64,000 bases of DNA from Runella slithyformis DSM 19594 (lineage in GTDB: Bacteria > Bacteroidota > Bacteroidia > Cytophagales > Spirosomataceae), in assembly GCF_000218895.1 (NCBI RefSeq), contig NC_015703.1:2927001-2991000 (forward strand), given 5' to 3'. The first letter of the stretch is position 1. The number at the start of each line of letters is the position of its first letter. Both the position numbers and the translations under genes were made by a program. Shown here piece after piece: positions 16,946 through 25,639 of this stretch. Under the pieces are notes generated by a model. It was not told the origin of the DNA, ran no database searches, and saw only the letters and a list, made by a program, of their open reading frames with translations.

Positions 16946-16969
16946 TTCACGCGCTCCGCTTTATATTTT

Positions 16970-17617
16970 TTATATTTTTTCAACCCATGCATGGGCCGCC
17001 ACCAAATATTTTTTTTGAGAAGCATTTTCGACACAAACGACGCGCGTACGGCGCAGCGAACCCCGAACAAACACTTTTTGATTCAAACGAAATAATTGCC
17101 CTTCCGGGAGTTCACTTACCATGATCCGATCCGTTTGAGGAGCATCCATATTTTTGAGCGCCCGCATCAACGGCAGGTGGGTTCCGGTAGAAGCCGTCGG
17201 GTTTTTGGCATAGTGCTGAAGCGAAGTCAGTACTGAAGCCGGAAAAGTGGCTTCGTTCATGACGGGAATCAGTAATCGGCCAAAATGATTTTTCCAGGCT
17301 TTTCCATGAGGGGGCTGACGGCGCTTATAGGTACGATACACTTCCAAATGCGCCACTTCGTGTAAATACGTAATTAAAAAATTATAGGGATTGAGATTCA
17401 TATTGACCGTAATGCACTCACGATAACCGGGGTGTGCTCTAAAATCACCCAAACGCGTTCGCCGGGGCTTAGAAACTACAAAGTCAAACTGATATCGCTC
17501 CCATAAATGATAACAATATTCTACAGAAGCAGCAGGAACATGCCCTTCCAAAACATCCTGCATCACTCTTTTTGCTTCCACTGCGGTGAATATAAGATTG
17601 AATGTACTTTCTATCAA
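16970..17617 (-). CDS. SprT-like zinc metallopeptidase-domain protein
   Basis: The 215-residue protein carries the SprT signature: YLHEVAHL near residue 84-91, with the two zinc histidines and glutamate, and a third histidine in HGKAWKNHF near 104. SprT/SPRTN-type domains act on DNA-protein crosslinks in eukaryotes; the role of the bacterial proteins is not established. The C-terminal part (VFVRGSLRRTRVVCVENASQKKYLV) resembles a degenerate zinc ribbon with only one cysteine. The gene lies 24 bases upstream of porU in the same direction and may share its transcript. Confidence 0.8.
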   Translation of the reverse strand: MIESTFNLIFTAVEAKRVMQDVLEGHVPAASVEYCYHLWERYQFDFVVSKPRRTRLGDFRAHPGYRECITVNMNLNPYNFLITYLHEVAHLEVYRTYKRRQPPHGKAWKNHFGRLLIPVMNEATFPASVLTSLQHYAKNPTASTGTHLPLMRALKNMDAPQTDRIMVSELPEGQLFRLNQKVFVRGSLRRTRVVCVENASQKKYLVAAHAWVEKI

Positions 17618-18007
17618 ACACTTTTTTACCCAAAATTAGTATTGAAATCAATGTGAATTATTGAAGAAAAAAATATTCTTTTGCAAAAATCGTTTCCTTA
17701 GAGCCATTTAAATGTATGTCCATGAATGGGCACCCAAAAAAGCAGTTGCCCCTTTTAATTGTAAATTTCAGGTCAAAATAGCCTAAAAAACAACATAAAC
17801 TTGAGAAAATCATTGGTTTTCAATAAGCAGTAAACCCTGTTTGATGTTCTTTAAAAATGATGACCCAGAGTATCGAATTTGTAAAACACGCGTAACTTTA
17901 ATCCATTTTTATTTAATTATAAAAATTAATTTTTTCAAAATATACATATCAAATTCTTAATTGATTGTATGTTTGCATTTTAATTTACACTTAAATTCAT
18001 CCATTGC
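17618..18007. other. AT-rich divergent intergenic region
   Basis: These 390 bases separate the divergent SprT-like and orphan genes. They are strongly AT-rich and must hold both promoters. A TATGTTTG box at 17968-17975 fits the Bacteroidota -7 element for the orphan gene, about 30 bases before its ATG, but no clear TTTG lies at the right distance upstream. A small GGGCA/TGCCC inverted repeat sits at 17728-17751. I see no coding sequence or RNA gene. Confidence 0.4.
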
Positions 18008-18484
18008 ATGAAAGTTACAGCACTTAAGTTCTTTTCGCCGAAAGAAAACAGCAAGACTGTTGAGAAAAAAGCAAGTAAGCCCGTTATTCTCAAAGGCTAT
18101 ATTTCCACTTCGGGAAAACTTATTTTTCCTGACAAAATCGCCGGAAAATTAGGCGTAGACCTATCAGCTACTCTTTTCAAAATAGGAACTCAAGCCGGGA
18201 AGCGTAAACTTTCTTCTCTGTATTTGGTTCCGGGCACTCCCGGCGAACCTGATCTGTTTAAAATGACCAAGGCCGCCAAGAGTTACAACATTCCATTGGG
18301 CGTTATTTTAAAAACAGGCGGTGTTGATTATGTTGAGACTAAATACAGTTTCATCATCAACTCGTTTGAGTATGAAGGTACCACCGCTTTTGAATTGGAG
18401 TTAGTTAAAGATGAAGCGGAAAAAGCTGCGTATACCGGAAAACCTCGCGGCCGCAAACCTAAGGCAAAAGAAGCGGAAGCATAA
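18008..18484 (+). CDS. Small basic orphan protein
   Basis: The 158-residue protein is not recognised. The first 25 residues are polar and lysine-rich, the middle (about 27-130) is regular alpha/beta sequence (GYISTSGKLIFPDKIAGKLGVD, then KRKLSSLYLVPG), and the tail GKPRGRKPKAKEAEA contains an AT-hook-like GRKPK core. The middle segment with a beta-turn-beta opening is faintly reminiscent of AbrB/SpoVT-type swapped hairpins, but this is only an impression. It is transcribed alone, with a long AT-rich upstream region and a strong terminator, which suggests an abundant product. A nucleic-acid-binding role is a guess. Confidence 0.6.
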   Translation: MKVTALKFFSPKENSKTVEKKASKPVILKGYISTSGKLIFPDKIAGKLGVDLSATLFKIGTQAGKRKLSSLYLVPGTPGEPDLFKMTKAAKSYNIPLGVILKTGGVDYVETKYSFIINSFEYEGTTAFELELVKDEAEKAAYTGKPRGRKPKAKEAEA

Positions 18485-18510
18485 CGTACGTGCGCTTTCG
18501 GTTTTTTGCC

Positions 18511-18566
18511 CAACCTCCTTATCAATGAAGCCTCTTTTATTGATAGGGAGGTTGTTGCTTTTTATA
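18511..18566 (+). terminator. Strong terminator after the orphan gene
   Basis: CAACCTCCTTATCAAT pairs with ATTGATAGGGAGGTTG (one interruption) over a 12-base loop, giving a stem of about 15 pairs, followed by TTGCTTTTTATAG. Confidence 0.75.
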
Positions 18567-18857
18567 GATCCTGTTATTTATACACAAATCATGGGCTTTG
18601 CATGCCGTGAAGTACTCCTTCTATGGCTTATTTCGGCGTTTATAATGGCCAGAATTTGAATCATTTTATACTGATATAGGTAATTCTGATAATTTGTTGG
18701 CTAAGCTGATAACAATCAAACGCTAAATTCTGCATTTTTGTCCATCGAACCAAGTCACGGTTTTTTAGTGTTCATTACAATAGTTCCCAAAGAGTGAGGA
18801 ACAACATAACCATCATAATTAACCATTAACTGTGCCCGGGCACATAAATCAGTCACC
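18567..18857. other. Leader region of clpP
   Basis: About 290 AT-rich bases between the orphan gene's terminator and clpP. They should contain the clpP promoter; GCATTTTTG near 18733 resembles a -7 box without the leading TA. No reading frame or RNA gene is apparent. Confidence 0.35.
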
Positions 18858-19532
18858 ATGAATCACGGACAGGAATTTAGAAAGTATGCAGTAAAACATT
18901 TGGGTATGAACGGCCTTACAGTCGATGGCTACGTAAACCATACCGTTGAAAACATGACGCGCGCTATCATTGAGGAGCGCCCGATGAACTTCCGTGAGGT
19001 CGATGTTTTTTCTCGCCTCATGGCCGACCGCATCATCTTTTTCGGGATGCCGGTCGACGATCAGATCGCTAATATTGTGGTAGCCCAGCTATTATTTTTG
19101 GAATCCGCTGACCCTAAAAAAGATATTTTGATGTACATCAACAGCCCCGGCGGCTCGGTGTATGCAGGGATGGGCATTTATGACACCATGCAGTACGTTC
19201 GTCCCGATGTAGCTACGGTATGTACCAGTTTGGCAGCTTCCATGGGTGCTGTGTTGCTGGCGGGTGGTGCGGCCGGTAAGCGGGCAGCGCTTCCCCACGC
19301 CCGTATCATGATCCACCAACCTTCGGGCGGGGCGCAGGGACAATCGGTTGATATCGAAATCACAGCGCGTGAAATCGTAAAATTACGCGAAGAATTGTAC
19401 GAGATCCTGGCCCATCACACCGGACAGACAATTGACAAGATTGAGTCGGATTCTGACCGTGATAAATGGATGCGCGCCATTGAAGCCAAAGAATACGGCC
19501 TGATCGACGAGGTATTGACGAGAGAAAAGTAG
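18858..19532 (+). CDS. clpP: ATP-dependent Clp protease proteolytic subunit
   Basis: ClpP is the serine protease barrel that degrades proteins unfolded by ClpX or ClpC. The 224-residue protein has the catalytic triad S128 ([11 protein letters not shown]), H153 ([11 protein letters not shown]) and D202 (SDRDKWM), plus [20 protein letters not shown] at about 93-112. The N-terminus carries about 25 more residues than E. coli ClpP and may be processed. It is monocistronic, with its own leader and a terminator at 19558; clpX is not adjacent. Confidence 0.96.
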   Translation: MNHGQEFRKYAVKHLGMNGLTVDGYVNHTVENMTRAIIEERPMNFREVDVFSRLMADRIIFFGMPVDDQIANIVVAQLLFLESADPKKDILMYINSPGGSVYAGMGIYDTMQYVRPDVATVCTSLAASMGAVLLAGGAAGKRAALPHARIMIHQPSGGAQGQSVDIEITAREIVKLREELYEILAHHTGQTIDKIESDSDRDKWMRAIEAKEYGLIDEVLTREK

Positions 19533-19557
19533 GCAGTTACAGTGGGCAGTTGAAACG

Positions 19558-19597
19558 AGGCGTCCGACGGTTTAGAACCGTCAGACGCCTTTTTTTA
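19558..19597 (+). terminator. Rho-independent terminator after clpP
   Basis: AGGCGTCcGACGGTT and AACCGTCaGACGCCT form a near-perfect 15-base stem with a very short loop, followed by a run of seven T residues. Confidence 0.92.
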
Positions 19598-19598
19598 C

Positions 19599-19628
19599 TT
19601 CTGACTCCTCACTTCTCACTCCTGACAC
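19599..19628. repeat. CTGACTCCTCACTTCTCAC-type dispersed repeat, copy 1
   Basis: A 30-base tract made of CTGACTCC and CACTTCTCAC words. Similar tracts occur at 26543-26603, where they form an inverted repeat, and at 54430-54470, so this is a dispersed intergenic repeat and not chance sequence. Confidence 0.5.
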
Positions 19629-19641
19629 CTACCTTTGTCCC

Positions 19642-21249
19642 ATGCATCAGAATTATCATTTTTTAAGGCATTTGACCGAAGCACTTCGTCCGATGGCTGT
19701 GGGCCTGAAGTTTATGGAATGTTTCAGTCAGGAGAAAGACGAACTGGTCATTGTATTGGCGCACGCTCGAGGCAAAAACAATTACTACCGTCCGTTTTTC
19801 CTTCGTGCTACGCTTCGACCCGATTTCGCCTGTCTCAACTTTCCCGAAGATTTTAACCGCGCCCGTCAAAACAGTGCCGACCTCTTTGAGAATCTGTACG
19901 ACCTACAAGTCCTGAATGTACGTCAGTTTAACAACGAGCGGGCTTTTGGGTTGGTATTGGAAAATAATTATACGCTGGTCTTTAAGCTCTTCGGCAATCG
20001 CTCCAACGCCGTGGTGTTTCAGGGGGATGAGGTCGTTGACCTTTTTCATCATCGGCTGGTTTCCGACCGGAACCTGCGTTTGTCAGAAATGGACCGAACG
20101 CTTGACCAAACATGGGAAGCCTATCAAACCGCAAAGTATGACCACCGAAAAATATTCCCCACGTTTGGGAAGGAAGTCAATGCGTATTTGGAAGAGCAGT
20201 TCAGAGTTTACAATTTACATTTAACAGTTAACAGTAAACAAACAGAGCTTTCAACTTCCCAAAAACGCTGGGAAATTATTCAAGATACACTCGGAGCAAT
20301 TTCTACTTCTTTATTCCGAATCAGCCTGTGGCAGCATCAACCTACGCTGGCGCTGGTACCGCTCGGTGAAGTGCTGCGCGAGCATACCGATGCTATCGCC
20401 GCGATCAATGATTTTTATACCACCTACAACCGCGTGGGAGTCATTGCCAAAGAGAAGGGCGATGCTCTTAAAATGCTGCAAAAACGCATTCAGCGTACGG
20501 AGCATTACCTGAAAGAAGCTTTCCAAAAACTGGTCGGGATGGAGGGAGAAGTAAAAAACGAAGAAATCGGACACATCCTGATGGCCAACCTTCATCAAAT
20601 TCCCGAACGGGCCGAGCGCGTGACCCTGTTTGATTTTTACCGAAACCGGGACATTGAAATCAAATTAAAGTCGGACCTGACCCCTCAGCGAAACGCTGAG
20701 ACCTATTACCGAAAATCAAAAAATGAACGCATTGAGATTGAAAAGTTGCAGGAAAACATTGCCCTGCGGGAAGGCGAGTTGGAAGAACTGAAAAACCACA
20801 TGAGCACGATTGAGGCATTTGAATCGCTGAAACTGCTGCGAAAATACCTCAAAGCCAATACGTTGCAGAGTGAAGCCCCCGTTTTATCGCCCACTCAATT
20901 GTTCAAACATACGGAGTATGAAGGATACGTCATTCTGATCGGGAAAAATGCCAAAAACAATGATCTGCTTACCAAAAAATACACCTACAAAGACGACCTG
21001 TGGCTGCACGCCCGCGATGTGGCCGGCTCGCACGTGGTGGTGAAATACAAAGCGGGAAAGAAGTTTCCGAACAGCGTCATCGAACGGGCGGCCCAAATCG
21101 CCGCCTGGTATTCCAAACGCCGCAACGAAACCCTTTGCCCCGTGATAGTCATTCCCAAAAAATTTGTGCGTAAACCCAAAGGCCTGCCCGAAGGAGAAGT
21201 GATCCTGGACAAGGAAGAGGTAGTAATGGTGGAGCCTAAAGGGATGTAG
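19642..21249 (+). CDS. NFACT family protein (RqcH/Rqc2-like)
   Basis: NFACT proteins bind peptidyl-tRNA on stalled large ribosomal subunits; RqcH adds alanine tails that mark the chain for degradation. The 535-residue protein has an NFACT-N-like region (1-about 180), a coiled-coil middle (about 270-400, including RKSKNERIEIEKLQENI), and an NFACT-R domain at about 430-520 with YKDDLWLHARDVAGSHVVVKY. Compared with RqcH of Bacillus the N-domain is shorter and diverged, so tailing activity is uncertain. ClpP, which degrades tagged proteins in Bacillus, is encoded just upstream, though by a separate transcript. Its stop overlaps the convergent LacI gene by 14 bases. Confidence 0.8.
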   Translation: MHQNYHFLRHLTEALRPMAVGLKFMECFSQEKDELVIVLAHARGKNNYYRPFFLRATLRPDFACLNFPEDFNRARQNSADLFENLYDLQVLNVRQFNNERAFGLVLENNYTLVFKLFGNRSNAVVFQGDEVVDLFHHRLVSDRNLRLSEMDRTLDQTWEAYQTAKYDHRKIFPTFGKEVNAYLEEQFRVYNLHLTVNSKQTELSTSQKRWEIIQDTLGAISTSLFRISLWQHQPTLALVPLGEVLREHTDAIAAINDFYTTYNRVGVIAKEKGDALKMLQKRIQRTEHYLKEAFQKLVGMEGEVKNEEIGHILMANLHQIPERAERVTLFDFYRNRDIEIKLKSDLTPQRNAETYYRKSKNERIEIEKLQENIALREGELEELKNHMSTIEAFESLKLLRKYLKANTLQSEAPVLSPTQLFKHTEYEGYVILIGKNAKNNDLLTKKYTYKDDLWLHARDVAGSHVVVKYKAGKKFPNSVIERAAQIAAWYSKRRNETLCPVIVIPKKFVRKPKGLPEGEVILDKEEVVMVEPKGM

Positions 21250-22396
21250 CCCGCAGCGACGATTGACGAATGATGAGTTCTCCTTTGACGGTTTTTACCA
21301 CCGGCTGAACGTTTTCTTTGTGAATAATGGTATCGATCAGCAGCGCCGCGGCCGTTTCACCCACCTTGAACGGGAACAGATGAAAGACCGTCAGAGAGGG
21401 GTCAATCAACTCCGCAATCAGTTCGTCGCCAAAGCCCACTATACTGATATCCGACGGTACTTTTATGTTACGCTTTTTCAATTCTGTCAGTATTTCAATG
21501 GCATTTGCATAGTGTACCGCAAAAATCCCGTCGGGGGACTGTGGCAAATACAGCCAATTTTCTAACGCTTCCAACGACTCGCCTTTTTTAAAATTACTGT
21601 GGTAAATCAATTCTTCATTTAAAGAAAGACCATACTTTTTCAATGCCGCTTTATAACCCTCTAAACGGGCATTACTGATGAGCAATTCACGAGGGCCGGC
21701 CAAGACTGCAATGTGCCGGCATCCCTGCAAAATGAGGTGCTCAACCAACAGAAAGCTTCCTTCAAAATCTTCCTGAACTACTTTGCTCGTTTCGACCTCA
21801 TTGCATACGCGGTCGAAGTGTACGATGGGCAGTCCTTTTTTGAGTTGCAGTTTGATGTGTTCAAAAGACGTTGTTTCTTTGGAATGACTGATCAGCAGGC
21901 CATCGACGCGGCTTGCCACCAAGGCCTGCACGTTGAGCGTCTCGGTCGAGTGCGATTCATTGGATTGGCAGATCATGACCCGATACCCTGCCTCCGTCGC
22001 CACTTTTTGAATGCCTGCCAGCACACCTGCAAAGAAAGGCCGCTCAATGTCGGGAATCACGACGCCCAGCGTATGCGTTTCGCCCCGGTGCAGGCTTTGC
22101 GCCAACAGGTTGGGCCGATAATCCATTTCGGAAGCCACGCGCAAAATTTCACGGCGCGTAAAAGCATTGATGTCTGTACTGCCGTTCAGCGCCCGTGAAA
22201 CCGTAGAAGGTGCTACGCCCAAAGCTTTGGCAATGTCGACAATGGTTGTTTGATGAGGCACTTTGGGGCTTTCACGGTGTGGCGAACCAACCGTAAAATG
22301 AACCGAGCACGCCTTACAAAAAAGGCGCTGTTTGCCCCGTACAAATCCTGATTTTACGAGGTTGGCATCGCTGCCGCATTTTTCACAAACGACCAT
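21236..22396 (-). CDS. LacI-type regulator with N-terminal transposase-like zinc ribbon
   Basis: The 386-residue protein is a LacI family repressor with an extra domain. Residues 1-37 form a zinc ribbon with C4, C7, C27 and C30, and the intervening SGFVRGKQRLFCKAC closely resembles the InsA zinc finger of IS1-type transposases. A standard LacI helix-turn-helix follows (51-75, TIVDIAKALGVAPSTVSRALNG), then the hinge YRPNLLAQSL (93-102) and a sugar-binding domain (about 108-380, GVVIPDIERPFFAG). It is divergent from the carbohydrate run starting at 22782, and a perfect palindrome of LacI-operator type lies between them, so it most likely controls that run in response to a uronic acid or a breakdown product. 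Ligand and sign of control are inferred. Confidence 0.88.
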   Translation of the reverse strand: MVVCEKCGSDANLVKSGFVRGKQRLFCKACSVHFTVGSPHRESPKVPHQTTIVDIAKALGVAPSTVSRALNGSTDINAFTRREILRVASEMDYRPNLLAQSLHRGETHTLGVVIPDIERPFFAGVLAGIQKVATEAGYRVMICQSNESHSTETLNVQALVASRVDGLLISHSKETTSFEHIKLQLKKGLPIVHFDRVCNEVETSKVVQEDFEGSFLLVEHLILQGCRHIAVLAGPRELLISNARLEGYKAALKKYGLSLNEELIYHSNFKKGESLEALENWLYLPQSPDGIFAVHYANAIEILTELKKRNIKVPSDISIVGFGDELIAELIDPSLTVFHLFPFKVGETAAALLIDTIIHKENVQPVVKTVKGELIIRQSSLRATSL

Positions 22397-22781
22397 TGAA
22401 ATTACATTTTTCCAAGGTTTTCAACAGTTCCCTTTTCGTTTCGGTCCATGGGTAACAATGAGCCTTTTATACAATTTTGTAAAATTATATAAAAAATCTC
22501 AGTTAAATATATCTATCGGCTGCGTTTCCGAAAACGTTTTCGATAGATACATTTGGAATTTTTCTAAAATAATTCGGTGATATTTTTGAAACTTAGCCAG
22601 CTTCTCCTAACATTAACTACGTTTTGGTTTAGACTGCGTGATACACGTACTGAAACTGACTTTGACAAAAAACAAACAAATTGTACAATTTCAACATATC
22701 CCTTTATACTAAATCCATTTAATCGCATTTTATTGAAGGTTATTCTAAAAATTTCATTCCCAAGAAATCCTGAACATTTCT
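22397..22781. other. Divergent control region between LacI gene and carbohydrate run
   Basis: These 385 AT-rich bases hold the operator at 22511-22548. TTTG at about 22661 followed 19 bases later by TACAATTT is the best, still imperfect, match to a Bacteroidota promoter for the rightward run. The reading frames here are not gene-like. Confidence 0.4.
22511..22548. promoter_or_regulatory. Candidate LacI-family operator
   Basis: CGAAAACGTTTTCG (22529-22542) is a perfect 14-base palindrome with the central CG and flanking A/T runs typical of LacI-family operators. It is nested in a second perfect inverted repeat, ATCTATCG (22511-22518) and CGATAGAT (22541-22548). The site lies about 115 bases before the LacI gene's start and 240 before the rightward run. 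Confidence 0.7.
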
Positions 22782-24188
22782 ATGTCAAAATCCCCAAAAA
22801 CTTCCGTTTCTCGAAGAGAATTTCTGGCGCTTACAGCCAAAGGCGCAGCGGCGTCCACGATCATCGGCGTTCCCACCATCGTTCCCTCGTCTGTATTTGG
22901 AAAAAATGCTCCCAGTAATAAAATCAACATCGGACAAATCGGTTGCGGGCGTATCGGTCGCGACCACGACATGGTCGGCACGCTGCAACACGATGTGGCC
23001 CGCATGATCGCCGTTTGTGATTTGGACAAGAACCGTCTGGAAGACGGTAAAAAGCTCGTAGAAGGATATTATGCCAAAAAGACAGGGCAGGCTAATTACG
23101 TAGAAGCTAAAATGTACGATGACTACCGCGAAATGTTGCTCAATAAAGACATTGACGCCGTCATCATCAGTACACCCGACCATTGGCACTCACAACCGGC
23201 CATTGAGGCGGCATTGGCAGGAAAAGATGTATATCTTCAAAAGCCTACGTCTCTGACCATTGCCGAAGGACGTATGCTGAGCGACGTCATTCGTAAAAAA
23301 GGCACCGTGCTTCAGGTAGGCACGCAGCAGCGCTCTTCTCCGCAATTCAGGATCGCGGCCGAATTGGTCCGCAACGGCCGCATCGGTAAGCTGCATACCG
23401 TTAAAGTAGGTCTCCCCGGCGACCCGTCAGGGCCATCGGCTCCGGCCATGCCGGTGCCCAAAGGCTTTAACTATGATATGTGGCTGGGCTCTACGCCCGA
23501 AGTACCTTATACCGAAATCGGCGTTCACCCGCAGAAAGGCTACGGCCGTCCGGGATGGTTACGCATCGAGCAATTTGGTGCCGGGATGATCACCGGTTGG
23601 GGACAACACCACTTTGACTCCGCCGCCTGGGGAATGGACACCGAATTGACCGGACCAATCTCGGTACAGGCGGTAGCCGAATTTCCAAAATCGGGTCTTT
23701 GGAACGTTCACGGCGACTTTATGGTCAAAGCCGAATACGCCAACGGTATCACGATGTATACCAGCGGTGGTTTCCCCAACGGCATCCGTTATGAAGGCAC
23801 CGAAGGCTGGATCTGGGTGTCACGCGGAGATTATGTGGCTTCTGCCAGCGACCCGGTATCGGCTGCCAAAAGCAGCAAAGCGCTGGACGCCAGCGATCCA
23901 AAGATCCTGACATCGGTGATCGGTGAGAACGAGATCCATTTATACAAAAGCGACGAACAACACGGCAACTGGCTCGAATGCATCAAAACGCGTAAAGCGC
24001 CGATTTCACCGGTAGAAATTGGCCACCGGGCGTGCAGTGTGTGTTTGGTAAGCCACATTGCCATGAAACTCCCGCGCAAATTGCAGTGGGATCCCAAAAC
24101 GGAGCGTTTTGTCAATGATAACGAAGCCAACGCCATGCTGAGCCGTCCGCAGCGTAAGCCTTACGGTACCACCAATATTAAAATGTAA
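22782..24188 (+). CDS. Gfo/Idh/MocA oxidoreductase with Tat signal (first)
   Basis: The 468-residue protein begins with a twin-arginine signal (SRREFLALTAKGAAAS, from residue 10), so it is exported folded with its nicotinamide cofactor. The Rossmann loop is GQIGCGRIGRDH (about 51-62), followed by ISTPDHWHSQPAIEAALAGKDVYLQKP, the family's substrate-loop motif with the EKP lysine context as QKP. The C-terminal domain contains GWGQHHFDSAAWGMD. Exported members of this family act on sugars or glycosides by oxidation or redox-assisted hydrolysis; the substrate here is unknown. It is the first gene after the LacI operator and runs with the uronate genes. Confidence 0.85.
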   Translation: MSKSPKTSVSRREFLALTAKGAAASTIIGVPTIVPSSVFGKNAPSNKINIGQIGCGRIGRDHDMVGTLQHDVARMIAVCDLDKNRLEDGKKLVEGYYAKKTGQANYVEAKMYDDYREMLLNKDIDAVIISTPDHWHSQPAIEAALAGKDVYLQKPTSLTIAEGRMLSDVIRKKGTVLQVGTQQRSSPQFRIAAELVRNGRIGKLHTVKVGLPGDPSGPSAPAMPVPKGFNYDMWLGSTPEVPYTEIGVHPQKGYGRPGWLRIEQFGAGMITGWGQHHFDSAAWGMDTELTGPISVQAVAEFPKSGLWNVHGDFMVKAEYANGITMYTSGGFPNGIRYEGTEGWIWVSRGDYVASASDPVSAAKSSKALDASDPKILTSVIGENEIHLYKSDEQHGNWLECIKTRKAPISPVEIGHRACSVCLVSHIAMKLPRKLQWDPKTERFVNDNEANAMLSRPQRKPYGTTNIKM

Positions 24189-24225
24189 TCCGGAAAAGAA
24201 CTTGAATAACCATGAAGAACACCAT

Positions 24226-24282
24226 GAATGGCACCGCAGCGGTGGGCCGCATAGACCGCCAAGGTGCTGCACAGTGCCATTC
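24226..24282. repeat. Imperfect inverted repeat between the two oxidoreductase genes
   Basis: GAATGGCAC (24226-24234) and GTGCCATTC (24274-24282) are exact reverse complements, with a second inner pair GCGGT/ACCGC. There is no T run behind it, so it looks like a processing or REP-type hairpin within the transcript. Confidence 0.5.
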
Positions 24283-24320
24283 TGAGTGTTTTTTATACGT
24301 ACAACATCAGTATAACTCTC

Positions 24321-25487
24321 ATGAAAAAGCCTGCCAATCAACGACGTAACTTTTTGAAAGAATCAGCCGCCTCGGCGGCCGGTCTGCTTACGTTACCCAT
24401 GTTTTCTACGGATTCGTTCGGCCATATCAAAACCGAAAAAGTCGCTCCTTCCCCCATCATTCATTATGATACACCCCGTATCAAATTTGCGGTTATCGGC
24501 ATGAACCACGGCCACATCTACGGTCAGGTAGACGCCGTAACGCGCGGCGGCGGGCAATTGGTCTCTTACTATGCCAAAGAAGCTGATCTGGTAGCGGCCT
24601 TTGCCAAACGATACCCACAGGCCAAGCTCGCTTCGAGTGAAAAGGAGATTCTGGACGACAAATCCATTCAGTTGGTCTTGAGTTCGGCCATTGCCAATGA
24701 GCGGGCTCCGCTGGGGGTTCGGGTCATGAAAAGCGGCAAGGATTTTATGTCGGACAAACCCGGCATCACGACCCTTGAACAACTCGCCGAAGTACGGAAG
24801 GTGCAGAAACAAACGGGCCGTATTTACTCCATCATGTACAGCGAACGTCTCGAAAACCGGGCGACCGTCAAAGCAGGCGAATTGGTGAAGGCGGGAGCCA
24901 TCGGCAAAGTCATCCAAACCATCGGCATGGGTCCGCACCGCATGAATCCCAAGACCCGTCCGGAGTGGTTCTTTCACAAAGAGCAGTTTGGCGGAATTAT
25001 TTGCGATATCGGCTCTCACCAGTTTGACCAATATCTCTACTTCACCAACTCCACCCAAGCCGAAATCGTGGCGTCGCAGGTGGGCAACACGCATTATCCG
25101 CAATACCCTGATTTTGAGGACTTCGGCGATGTGATGCTTCGCGGCAACGGCGGCATGGGCTACATTCGGGTAGACTGGTTTACGCCTGACGGGTTAAAAA
25201 CCTGGGGCGATGGTCGTTTGACAATTTTGGGTACTGACGGCTTCATCGAAATTCGCAAGAATATCGACATCGGCGGACGCGAAGGCGGCAATCACCTGTT
25301 TCTGACTGACCACAAAGAGACGCGTTATATTGACTGCACGCAACAGGAACTGCCCTACGGCCGTCAGTTGGTAGATGATGTACTCAACCGTACCGAAACA
25401 GCCATGCCGCAGGTACATTGTCTGTTGGCGGCTGAATTATCCATCAAAGCGCAGAAGCAGGCCCAACAAATTCATCTGAAGGCGTAG
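24321..25487 (+). CDS. Gfo/Idh/MocA oxidoreductase with Tat signal (second)
   Basis: ATG 24321 is chosen because it opens a clean Tat signal (MKKPANQRRNFLKESAASAAG); the frame is open 19 codons upstream but that stretch lies in the repeat. The 388-residue protein has an atypical nucleotide region (FAVIGMNHGHIYGQVDAV), then SGKDFMSDKPGITTLEQLAEV, where the usual EKP is DKP, and GGIICDIGSHQFDQYLYF late in the chain. It is a distant paralog of the preceding gene, probably acting on a related glycoside in the periplasm. Confidence 0.85.
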   Translation: MKKPANQRRNFLKESAASAAGLLTLPMFSTDSFGHIKTEKVAPSPIIHYDTPRIKFAVIGMNHGHIYGQVDAVTRGGGQLVSYYAKEADLVAAFAKRYPQAKLASSEKEILDDKSIQLVLSSAIANERAPLGVRVMKSGKDFMSDKPGITTLEQLAEVRKVQKQTGRIYSIMYSERLENRATVKAGELVKAGAIGKVIQTIGMGPHRMNPKTRPEWFFHKEQFGGIICDIGSHQFDQYLYFTNSTQAEIVASQVGNTHYPQYPDFEDFGDVMLRGNGGMGYIRVDWFTPDGLKTWGDGRLTILGTDGFIEIRKNIDIGGREGGNHLFLTDHKETRYIDCTQQELPYGRQLVDDVLNRTETAMPQVHCLLAAELSIKAQKQAQQIHLKA

Positions 25488-25588
25488 GGGCAGGCCTTGC
25501 GTCTGCCCGGAATGCGACTTCCTTTTTGCGTAAAAGAGTTGCGTACAATATCGGGCGGACGCAAGCAGACGCCGCGCGGGCCCGCCCC
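25487..25588. repeat. Long GC-rich imperfect inverted repeat
   Basis: The left arm (25487-25509) contains GGGGCAGGCC and CTTGCGTCTGCCC; the right arm (25552-25588) contains GGGCGGACGCAAG and GGCCCGCCCC, matching 12/13 and 9/10 positions, with 13 extra bases in the right arm. It starts inside the stop codon of the preceding gene. It looks like a dispersed palindromic repeat inserted in the operon. Confidence 0.65.
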
Positions 25589-25639
25589 GACGGGGTATGG
25601 ATAAACCAAATGATTTACATAATCCATTTATTCTACTAC

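Noticed and set aside
22332-22918. Two plus-strand frames in the LacI upstream region (82 and 113 codons)
   Set aside because: They run through AT-rich control DNA, overlap the operator and the start of the oxidoreductase gene, and have no family resemblance.
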